Position numbers and translations under genes: made by a program
Shown here: one piece after another, positions 23,001-35,000 of the stretch
Numbering within the stretch: position 1 is the first letter of the stretch
Layout: each line of letters starts with the position of its first letter
Notes under the pieces: model-generated
What the model was told of the DNA's origin: nothing
Database searches by the model: none
Seen by the model: the letters and a program-made list of their open reading frames with translations, nothing else
NCBI GenBank assembly: GCA_030998225.1
Contig: JAPYXD010000459.1
Location: 310,001 to 374,000 of the forward strand
Length of the DNA stretch: 64,000 nucleotides
Origin: Diplolepis rosae
Taxonomy: Eukaryota; Arthropoda; Insecta; Hymenoptera; Diplolepididae
Direction: 5' to 3'

Positions 23001-26000
23001 TAATTTCTTTCTCATAGTTATCGGAAAAGATTATAATATAGATAATAATTACATTCTAATGCGGTATATATTCGTACTCAAGTAGGTCGAAAATTCCAGT
23101 AAGTATGGTGAATTTTTCGCAAAAAACAATAACTTTTCCTTATGTTATTTTCATAAATTCTTTTTTTTGGTAATATTGAGCAAATTCCGAGTTTATCCTC
23201 AGTTTTCCATCGAATTTGATCATTTTTGTTTCAATTTTCGGCATTCATTCTCGGTTTATCTTTCAATGCGCATGCTAGGTAATATTTACGTCAGTCATTA
23301 ATCAAATTTGATGATTGTGAAAAACGTTGGATGACATCCTTTTTATAGCTTTCTAGAGTGTTATTTGAATTCACCCACAGTCCTGAAGGGAACTCTAACA
23401 CGCAAAATGGTAAGCATAAATCAGCTGAAGACATAATTGTTACTTGGCCTAGCAGCATTGCGTGATCGAACATCGTTCGATGAGATAATTAGTAGTAATA
23501 AGGGGTCTAGTTTAGTGAAAACCTTCTAAAATAATAACTTGATTTCATTAAGCAGTCAATTTTCCAAAGACAGGCTTGGTTAGTTCACAATATCCCTAGA
23601 CCCTCATAAAAGTAGTTTAATGGATTTGGTTGTTGGCAATCTTATATTTTTTCAATTGATTGAGGTTACTTTGAACTCTAATTCCAACGTGAACAAAAAA
23701 CATTTACTAGGAGCACTATTTATATTTTGAGCTTAATAATGAAAAACAGTAATTTGTTATAAAAAATAGCTTTATTGTTTTTCAAAGTATTCTCTTTTAT
23801 GATCTATACACTTTTGCATGCGTTCACACCATGTGTCATAGCATTTTTGCCATTCCGTTTGAGACATCTCCAAAACATGGTTTTGTCAAATTATGTGGCA
23901 TCCAACGAGAACAAATCTTTTTCGCGGCTAAATGTTCATCCAATATTTTATACATGCTGGTGGAATTAATGCCTAAGGTTGCCTCAATCTTACAGTATGT
24001 CACATGACGATCTTGCATTATCAGTTTTAGCAAATCATTAATGTTTCCTGGTCCAACAACTGATTTCGGAAGATCTTTACGAAATTCATTGGTGAGCGAA
24101 TGCCGGTCACGATGAAACTCGTTATACTAGCGTTTCACAGTGGCATAGAATGGGGCTTCATCACCAAAAGTGGAAATACGTTGATCGATGCATTCTTGTC
24201 TTGATAATTAACGATAATTCACGAGTTAATTCAATTTTTTGCTGAAACACAATTTTTATGTGTAAACAACACAAATAACGCTGACAAAACGTGCTACAGG
24301 TGGTTATGGTAAAGAATGTCAAACTTTCCAGTGCAAATGTCAGATGGCACCTAAAAACACGCAGTGTTACTAAGGATCAAAATATAAATAGTGCCCTTCG
24401 TATCTGAATGTATTAATTAGTCTCTACATATTGAATTTCTGTAATGTTTGATTCATATTTTATTCTTCCAATGAATATAGAATATTCCTAGTGTAAAGAA
24501 TACATTTCATCACTAAAGACTCTATACTGTAAATCCCAAGGTCACAACCATAGTAGAATTTTAGTCAGGTTTAATTTATGATAATTATGATAGGAAATAC
24601 AGTGAAACTATCTATTATTGAAAAATAATATCACTTTGCTTGATGAACTTTTTGAATTTTCGCGAAATAAAACCACTCAATGATTACGCACGCCGAAAAC
24701 ATTTGTACCCAATGACTAGGTGACCCCAAAGGATTTTGATGTCCTATAAACGAATCCGTTGTCCACATTTTTTCTCTATTTCAAGATTTTGAGATGTCCT
24801 AGCATAAATGTGCAAGAATGTCCTTTGTCAGCCATATTTGAAACAATATAACACGAGCAGCTATTTCTTTTAAATCTACTTGCGCTATCGTTTACGACTC
24901 TTTTATACCTTTCCTATTGGATCTATAACTCAATTTGTGCGGTTTTTTTTTTCAAAATTTGAACGTTTATTTAAGAAAAACATGTACAATAGTATTATTC
25001 AAAGTATTGCCCATCTGAAGCTATGACTTTTTCCCATCTTTCTGGCAATTTGTGGATTCCATCCCAAAAGAACTGCGCCGGCTTGGCGGCCAAGAATGAA
25101 TCAAGCCAATTTTTAATACCCTGTTCTGATGTGAACCGTATTCCAGTGAGGGCGTTCTGCATCGACCGGAACAAATGGTAATCAGAAGGGACAAGGTCTG
25201 GGCCATATGGTGGGTGGGAGAAAGCTTCCCATCCACTGTTTTCCAAATAGTTCTTAACCGGAATAGCAACATGGGGCCGAGCGTTGTCATGATGGAAAAT
25301 TATTGACGCATGTCTGGTCGCATATTCCGGGCGTTTTTTGGCTATTGCTCTCTTCAAACGGATTAATTGTGTTCGGTAGCGTTCTCCATTGATGGTTTCA
25401 CCCGGTTTTAGCAGATCATAATACAGCACACCCTTCTGATCCCACCAAATACAGAGCATTACCTTCGCGCCACGGATATTCGGCTTTGCCGTTGATTTGG
25501 CTGGTTGGCCGGGTTTCACGTATGATTTCTTGCGCTTGGGGTTGTCGCAATGGATCTATTTTTCATCACCAGTAACAATCCGATGCAGAAATGACTTCTT
25601 TTTGTGGCGTTCCAGCAGCATTTCGGACATTCAAAACCGCTTTTCAACGTCTCTCGGCTTGAGTTCATGTGGAACCCAATTTCCTTGCTTTTGAATATAT
25701 CCGGCTGCTTTTAAACGTTTTGAAATGGCTGCTTGAGTGACTCCCAAAGACTCTGCGAGCTCTTCTTGTGTTTGGCAACAATCTTCATCGAGGAACGCTT
25801 CCAGTTCTTCATCTTCAAACTTTTTTGGCTGCCCAGGACGTTCTTCGTCTTCCAAGCCAAAATCACCACTTTTAAATCGTGCAAACCACTTTTGGCACGT
25901 TCGCTCAGCTAAAGCATGTTCATCATAAAATTTTATTTAAGCCCTGCGGGCGTAAATAGGGAATGGGGGGTGCTTAAATGACTACTTTTAAGCACTGCAT

Positions 26001-29000
26001 CCCTATTTACGCCCTAGGGCTTAAATAACAAACTTTATACCCGCAAAACACGCGTCAAAAAGCGAGAAAAACATGCTTGTGTTGCATAAAAATTATTGTT
26101 GTTTACGCTTCAAATGAATGACATATACTGAAAAAAACGCACAATGAGAGTAGCTTTCCAACGCATGTTCAGAATATTAGAACGATGGAATTCGTTCTTC
26201 TCCATTTCAAACTTCAGACCGTATATAGCATTTACAGCTGACGTTTCATAGATTATACACACCGAAAAAAATCTCTTTCGAATTTCGTATGAGGTGCCGT
26301 TACAATTTTCGTAAGCGACTATTTATGTGATATTGGTATGAAACATTTACCATTTTTGAATAAAATCATACGATTATAGTATGGCAGAGTTGTATCACAA
26401 AATAGTAAATTCGTATACGAAATTCGCACAAAATGTCTTACTAAGAAAGTACCACTCTGCTTGCGAAAACCGCACGGCACCCGTACTCTCTCGGTATGGC
26501 CAAGTTGGTTTGTCCGTCTATTGCAATACATTAGAGTCAGTAACTTCAGTGTATTGCAATACATTGTCAAACCAACTTGGCCATACCGAGAGAGTATGGG
26601 TGCCGTGCGTTTTTCGCAAACAGAGTGGTATGCTTTCTACGTATGAGTCTGGAACGAATTTGGTATATCGGCTTTGCTATTTTGGCATACTGATGTTCAT
26701 ACGAAATTCGCTTAAATTTGTGTATGATGTTTATGGTGAAGAATCATTAACATAACGCCAGTTCCAGGATTGGTTTGCTCATTTTCGTTCCGGAGATTTT
26801 GACCTGAAAGATGCACCACGCTCTAGACGCCCAACTGAAGTTGACGACGACAAAATAAAAGTAATGATAAAAAATAACCAGCGTAGTACCACACGAGAGA
26901 TCGCAGAAAAGCTTAAAATATCACATACATGCGTTGAAAAACATTTAAAACAATTTGGATACGTTAATAAGTTCGATATTTTGGTTCCTCAGAAATTGAA
27001 CAAAATTCAATTCACCAAACGAATTTTTATTTGCGATTCACTGCTGAAACGTAACGAAACCGATCCATTTTTAAAGCGAATCATAACGGGAGATGAAAAA
27101 TGGGTTTTTTACGATAATGTCGTACGAAAAAGATCATAGAGCAAGCGAGATGAGCCTGCACAATCGACATCAAAAGCCCAATTCATCAAAAGAAGGTTAT
27201 GCTGAGTGTTTGGTGGGGTTTCAAAGATATTGTTATATTGTTTAGTGTTATTTTTATATTTCCTAATGAGAATTTGTAAACCTTATTTAGGCAAATAATT
27301 TCCCATCTAAACGTTGCTTTCGCATCTAACATATTTTGATTAAAAAATGGGATTTTTAAATTTTAATAGTATTTTTTTAAATGGAAACGAAAAATATACA
27401 TTTTATCAGAAGCTGTCAGATAAAATTTTTAGACCCTATTGAAGAAAAAGAAAAATATACATATTATATAAAAATTTCGCGATTCAAGTTTGTATGTCCT
27501 TCTGTAGTAAACAATTTTTTATTATAGAGTTTTTTTGTATCTCGTATAATTTAACTGAAAAATGGAATTTCGATATTGACTTTTTTTAAGTTTTAACGTA
27601 CTGTAACTTTCCTAATTTTGGTTTAATCTAAAAATATTATGTATAGATAATTAGTAGATATTTATGTGCACTGTTAGAAACAAATATTGCAATTTTCGAT
27701 TTTTTTTTTAAATTTCAAAAACACAAAAGATGCTCTTATTTTTACAATTTTAATGTGGTGTGTACTTTCCTCAAAACCGTCTTTTTTTAACTCAGGGGGT
27801 CTCAAAACGTAAAGATTTGATGAGAATTCTGAAAGCGATTTTTCATATAAAGCCAATACTTTCTCATATGATAAGAATGTACAAAATCGAACGCGAAGCG
27901 CGAGTGTCATGATTAGAATGTGTTCCTTAAGGCCGATAGAGCCTTAAGAAAATAAAATTTCCTTTTTCATGTGAAATCATAATCAAATTTAGTAACTTTG
28001 AGAAAGTTTAATTTACATTTATAATAAATAAAATTGATTCTATAAAAAAAATTTCCTACTTGTCTTATATCGTTTTGAATATGACTAAAAAAGCAACCAT
28101 ATAAGTGTGAAAAATAAATTATTCTGCTCTATCATGATTTCCAATAATTTGACTTGTATAAAATTCCACGATATTAAGGGTTTCGGAAAAAAACCCTAGT
28201 AAGACGATGAATGTTTTCAATTCGCGCCTGAAATGAAAATGAACTTAATAAAAATGTATTTAACAATTCTAAGCAATCCAAAACTTTCCCGAAAAATCGA
28301 AAAGATTCGAACCTTCAAAAAGAAAAGCCACCAAATTTGGAACAAAATAAACTTTTAAACAAATAAGAAGGAGAGAAAAATGAAATCAACCATCCTTCCT
28401 CTATTTTTGTTTAGAAGTTCTATTTGGCTCAAATTTAGACGTTTTTGTTTTTGAGGGTTGAAATTTTTTCGATTTTTTGGAAAAGTTTCGAATTACTTGA
28501 GATTGTTAATTGTAATATGGATTGGACGTTAATATGAGTTTGAGTTCAGAGGTTGCGGGTAGGATCACTCGCGTGGAATGTCATGTATGGCAATTTCTGC
28601 TCATGGACCTACCTGCTGGAACGAGCATCATTGGCTTCGCGGATGACTGCACTTGTCGTGTGCACCGCTGAAGACTTCGGAATCCTGGAGGGTGGTATCA
28701 ATGAGAGTCTGTGGTGGGCAAAACGTTGGTTGGATAACAGAGGCCTGAAAATGGCCCCTGAGAAAATCGAGGCATTACTGATGGTCACATACAGGAGATC
28801 CTTTTAATACCCAAAGATTGTTCTTGAAGAACATGATGTTGTGTGGAAGAAGAGAATCGCAAGTACTTGAGAGTGCAGGTGGATCGGAGGCTTAGCTTCG
28901 GCGATCACCTCCAGATCACAACGACTAAAGCTATCCAATGTAGAGCTAACTTAGCTTGGCTCATGCCCGATATCGGTGGTCCCAACCAAGTAAAAAGGAG

Positions 29001-32000
29001 GCTGATGATTAGCGTGGTGAACTCGAAGCTGCTTTACGCAGCTTTAATGCATACCTCAAGCGCTTTAAGAAGTGATACAATGAGTCGTGTCCCTACTACG
29101 GTTTCCCTGTGGATGATGCGGAGCACACACTCTTTGTCTGCGCCTGTAGGTCTCCAGTCTGAGGGTTTCTGGAAGCACATCGAGTCATTCATCTCATGGG
29201 TTATGAGGATGAAGGATCTTGATGGGCGTAGGGAGTGCAACAACGGGGAAGGCCATTAAAAATGGCATTGAGACCTGCACCCACGATCGCGCGTCCCAGG
29301 CGGACCAGGCTATCGTGCCGGCGGGGAAAGGAATTTTTATGCTCCCCTAGCTCGCACGGCGCCTCGGTTTGCTAGAACGGACGCGCGGACGCTGGGGAGG
29401 GTCTCGAGCGAACGGATAACGCAAGAGTCATTCACGAATTAAAACCGGAACCAGCTGCTCGTGAAGTTTAAAGCCAAAAGGCGGTTCCGAGAGCAGCAAT
29501 ATGGTTTGAGGGGTTTTTTGTTTTGTTTCAACAGGTGTACCTAGCCCCGTCCTAGAAGAATCCTTTACTACGTCTATAAAAGATTTCGACATTTCTTCTC
29601 CTCACGAAAAAAAAATATATGAGTTTGAGTTTGTAGTGATATTAATTTGAATATTCATATTCTAGACTTACATTGACCCTTAATTAATAATTGAAGAAAT
29701 ATTTTGATGTTGATAGGTGGCTTTAAGGTCCAAGGTTAATAAGAATTCAAAGTTTTAAATAATTAGACGTTTCGGCTCTGATTGGAACCCTAATCAGTGA
29801 TTTATTTTGAATCTAAAAATACAGAAAATAGGAAGTTGCTAACATAGGATTCCTTCCATACAAAATTGAAAGTAATTAACATTTATTTTTTACAAGTTGA
29901 TAAAGAACTTTGAAATTACTTCAAAGTAAATACTTATTCCACATAACGCAAATCTATGATTGACAGAAAAATTAATATATATTTCTTCAATTATTAATTT
30001 GAATTATTTTTTAATTGAAGAAATGTTGGAAGTCAGGTTTTTTTGTAGACGGATAAGAAGTGAATTTCAAGCCGTATGTTATTTTCTTTTTACATTCTCA
30101 TCATATGAGAAGGCATTGATTTATAGGTTAAAAATGACTTTTCAAATTTTCATAAAATCTCGATGTTTTGAGACCCCCTTAATGAGAAAAAATAGTTTTT
30201 ACGACAGTGTCTGTCTGTCTGTCTGTCGTCTGCAGATAACTTTTGAAAGAATTATCGGATAAGGTTGCACTTTGGCACACTTCTTGAGGGCTCAAAAAGA
30301 AAGAACGAGTTCACACGATGAAAATCTGCTCGCTAAACGGGCAGATTCTTCCTTGGTGTCTTTGTGGACTACCAGGTTAATCATGGGGATAATTTCCTTT
30401 TTCTGAATAATCTAAAATTCTAATCTTTCATAAAAAATTTTTACCAAAAGCTATAAATTTCATTATAGGGAGAGAATTTTGGAGGCAGTCAACGTTTAAA
30501 TGTCTATTAGGTAGGGGAGAGTCGGGTAGCCCCGGCCATCGGGTAGCCCCGGCCACTCATGACATTGAATAAACTGTACTCTCTGCGAAAATAAATTAAC
30601 ATTTTTTTCTTTCAGAATTGTGCCAAAGTGTAATTTTAATGATATGGAGTCGTATCTTTCATCAACTTAAAAGAAAATCCGGTCTAAATATTTCATCTCT
30701 AGAAAACAGGTGCATTTTGAGAAATATGTACCATCTTTATTATAAAATATTTCTAAAGCTAAAAGAAATATCAGATTGGTTCTGATTGGGATATATAAAT
30801 TTACTTTCTAACTATGTGACCTCTAATTTTTGTTTAATATTTTCGCGTATTTTTTTATTTACAGCAGTTTTAGTGAAACTTGTCAGAGTCGGATAGCCCT
30901 GGCCATTTCGTGTCGGGTAGCCCTGGCCACATTTTTCTGCTAAGTTTCTAAGTTTACCCCCACACATGAGTCACAAATAATTGCAACCTCTTGATCGGAA
31001 ATTCATGAAACCTATTAAACAAGCATATTCGGAAAAGTGGGCTTTATGGATGCGCAGGAATACTGCACTGAGAAGAAAATGCTATTGAATCAAAAGCATG
31101 TATATCATGGATTCAAATCAATATGCTATAAAATTAGTAACATATTTATTGGTTCTTGTAGTATATTTTTATGAATTAATAGTATATGTACATGCTTTTG
31201 ATTTAATAGCATTTTTTTCTTAGTGAAATATCTCGGTTTTTTCGATGGCCGGGGCTACCCGACACTATTTTGTAGTAATCTATTTTAAATCTCACTTTAA
31301 TCGCTTTGTTTTCTTCCAAAATATGTTTATTTCTTATTTTCCTCTTTGCAGGTTGTTGGTAGAAACATTGACATTATAACTAACCTTATAAATTTTAATT
31401 TTGATCCCTATAAGCCAAGTTATTATCAAAAAAGCTTAAGTGGCCGGTACTACCCGACTCTCCCCTATTACTTTTTCTACTTAGACTCCCTTTTCCAAAG
31501 CGTGTAATGAAAGAGTTAGCGTCTCAAGCGTGACATGAATGCATTTCTTGGAATTCTCTTTCTTGAAATTAGACTCTTGCATCACCAAGATAGCTTTATT
31601 TCGCAGTCTTCACCCTAATGTTCTATTTTACGCCATATCAGTTTAGGGCTTGAGACATCTTAGACTGGTAAACACAATCCAGATTCTGTAATATTTATTT
31701 TGGCTTGGGGTCAGCTTAGTTTCTAATTATTTATGTCATCGAGGACATAAACATTAGGAAGGCAAACGTTTCGGCCACAGATGGGGGCCCTCTTCAGTGC
31801 CAATTAGCTTAATTGTAACCTTTAAATATTTATTAACTAATACATGCAATTAAGAAATATATGGTATTTTTTTGTTTTTTGCTTTTTGCTTAATAATTAA
31901 AAATAGAGTACACATGCAGAAAAACTTATGAGTAAGTGAGTTTCTAGGTGTGAAGAACCAGGCCGTTCCAAAAACTGCTCCAACAAGTAATCCTCTCCCA

Positions 32001-35000
32001 CAGGAACCGTGAAAAATGCGGCCGCGGAACGCACTCCCTCAAGGGCACATATATAAACACAATTATTTCAAACCAGAAAGAAACAACACACGGGAGAATA
32101 TAACGTGGGTCCTTGGTAAAGCACGCACAGCAAACCACACATATGCACGAGCACCAGAAGTAAAGGACACTGAAGTTAAAACATTCAGAACATTGCAATT
32201 GGTACAGAAAAATTTATTTATTTTCTCAAAAACCACAGAGATGACAGACGGATGTAAGTCCACCACTCTGCCACATGGCTAGAAGAAAACTAATTTGGGA
32301 ATAACTCGTGTTTAGGAAGACAAGTGTTCAGAGTTTGACGTATATGGAGAGCATTCTCCATGATAGGTCAGGGTTCCAACACCAAGGGTTATACACAGTC
32401 AAAATTTACTTTAATGTCCCCGGCACTTGAGATTTCTATGTGCTCAAGCGTCCAAGGAAAGCAAACCCCTACCACGTGTTCGAAGAATTCTGTAAGGAAA
32501 GGCACTCAATACGGTCCCGGCGTCGTAAAAATTAAACACATTTTTGTGGATATAGAAAATAAAATGCAGCTAAGGTGTAAATTCACGAAAAATTAATTTC
32601 CTGGTTTTTCGAAACCTCTGATTCTTAATAACTGGAACCCGGAAAAATACAATATTAAGTTTATAAGTATGATGTCCGAGTTTTTCGGATTATAAGACTG
32701 CTGTAAAGTGGTAAAATATTACGCGAGCTATTCAAACTCTGATTTGAATAGAGAGATCAATTAATACGGTAGCACTACGGATTCTGAGACTAATAAAAAG
32801 TTGCAAAGTGATGCGCGAGCACTTCAGACTCTGACTTTAAGTGAGGTGGCCAAGTAATGCGCGAGTTCTTAGGAGTGTAAGAATTTTTATAAAGTGGCCA
32901 ACTAATACGCGAGATTTCCGAACTCTGACTTAAAGTAAGGTGGCCAAGTAATGCGCGAACTCCGATGTTTGTAAGAATTTTTATAAAGTGGCCAAGTAGT
33001 ACGCGAGATTTCCGGACTCTGACTTTAAGTAAGGTGGCCAAGTAATACGCGAGTTCTTAGGAGTATAAGAATTTTTATAAGTAGCCAAGTAATACGCGAG
33101 TTAAAAGAAGTCTGTCTTAAAAAGAGTGGTTAAGTAATGCGCGAATACTTTAAGTCAGAGTTCGGAAATCTCGCGTATTAGTTGGCCACTTTATAAAAAT
33201 TCTTACACTCCTAAGAACTCGCGCATTACTTGGCCACCTCACTTAAAGTCAGAGTCTGAAGTGCTCGCGCATCACTTTGCAACTTTTTATTAGTCTCAGA
33301 ATCCGTAGTGCTACCGTATTAATTGATCTCTCTATTCAAATCAGAGTTTGAATAGCTCGCGTAATATTTTACCACTTTACAGCAGTCTTATAATCCGAAA
33401 AACTCGGACATCATACTTATAAACTTAATATTGTATTTTTCCGGGTTCCAGTTATTAAGAATCAGAGGTTTCGAAAAACCAGGAAATTAATTTTTCGTGA
33501 ATTTACACCTTAGCTGCATTTTATTTTCTATATCCACAAAAATGTGTTTAATTTTTACGACGCCGGGACCGTATTGAGTGCCTTTCCTTACAGAATTCTT
33601 CGAACACGTGGTAGGGGTTTGCTTTCCTTGGACGCTTGAGCACATAGAAATCTCAAGTGCCGGGGACATTAAAGTAAATTTTGACTGTGTATAACCCTTG
33701 GTGTTGGAACCTGACCTATCATGGAGAATGCTCTCCATATACGTCAAACTCTGAACACTTGTCTTCCTAAACACGAGTTATTCCCAAATTAGTTTTCTTC
33801 TAGCCATGTGGCAGAGTGGTGGACTTACATCCGTCTGTCATCTCTGTGGTTTTTGAGAAAATAAATAAATTTTTCTGTACCAATTGCAATGTTCTGAATG
33901 TTTTAACTTCAGTGTCCTTTACTTCTGGTGCTCGTGCATATGTGTGGTTTGCTGTGCGTGCTTTACCAAGGACCCACGTTATATTCTCCCGTGTGTTGTT
34001 TCTTTCTGGTTTGAAATAATTGTGTTTATATATGTGCCCTTGAGGGAGTGCGTTCCGCGGCCGCATTTTTCACGGTTCCTGTGGGAGAGGATTACTTGTT
34101 GGAGCAGTTTTTGGAACGGCCTGGTTCTTCACACCTAGAAACTCACTTACTCATAAGTTTTTCTGCATGTGTACTCTATTTTTAATTAATAAGCAAAAAG
34201 CAAAAAACAAAAAAACAAAAAATACCATATATTTCTTAATTGCATGTATTAGTTAATAAATATTTAAAGGTTACAATTAAGCTAATTGGCACTGAAGAGG
34301 GCCCCCATCTGTGGCCGAAACGTTTGCCTTTCCTAATGTTTATGTCCTCGATGACATAAATAATTAGAAACTAAGCTGACCCCAAGCCAAAATAAATATT
34401 ACAGAATTATAACTGTGGGTCAATGTAACAAGGAACATGTACGGAAACATGTCACGATACAATCCAGATTCTTTAAAGTTCTCACCGTCCCTTTTCAAGC
34501 GCCTAATTACGCAATTAGGATTAAAAAAGAGTTCAGCCACTTTTCATTAGATATACACTGTTAAACATGTTTGAGATTTGATCACATTTTTACAATACGA
34601 ATTTAATATAAAATTGCATTTGCAATAATGTAGAGCAACATTCTAATAAATTTATTTCAATTTTACAATACATGCATTGCGATCCTCTACGAAATTTTTA
34701 TAAAAACATAGTTTATAAACTTTATTACATTTGGAGTGATTAACCCTTTTAGTCTCAATGTTTGGTAACGCATCAAAAAAATTCTTCTATCGACACTTTT
34801 ATTGACATCCAGTTTTTTATATATGACCCTATATGCAATATATTACTATATGCAGAAATTAGATTGTACAATAAATTATTTTATGATTTTTCATTGCATA
34901 ATTTAATTTTATATTATTTATTTTATAATATTTGTAGAAACCCATGATTGCCATTCATCATTATCTGTCATCTGTAGGGGACATATGATTGAAAGGGTTA

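Larger units (their letters stand above)
31688..34458. mobile_element. 2.77-kb near-perfect palindromic element with terminal hammerhead-like motifs
   Basis: Arms 31683-32936 and 33148-34408 are inverted copies with very few differences; even the reading frames 32016-32282 and 34066-33800 are identical. The 211-bp centre is unpaired tandem repeat. A 14-bp target duplication flanks the unit, and about 50 bp of non-palindromic sequence precedes the right duplication. Each arm carries a hammerhead-like motif pointing outwards. Hammerheads, variable long target duplications and inverted copies are features of Penelope-like elements, so I infer a non-autonomous relative. No reverse transcriptase or GIY-YIG motif is present. 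Confidence 0.8.

Noticed and set aside
23291..23473. 60-codon minus-strand ORF as an extra exon of the Cys-rich gene
   Set aside because: Exons 2 and 3 join in frame without it, and no acceptor-donor pair of fitting phase was found.
32016..32596. ORFs of 88 and 78 codons in the left palindrome arm
   Set aside because: They are mirrored exactly in the right arm by the palindrome, have no motif and no promoter or splice context; symmetry alone explains the duplicated ORFs.
32800..33150. CRISPR-like array
   Set aside because: Repeats are 46-48 bp with related sequence in between, in an insect intron and inside a palindrome; it is a tandem repeat, with no spacers.
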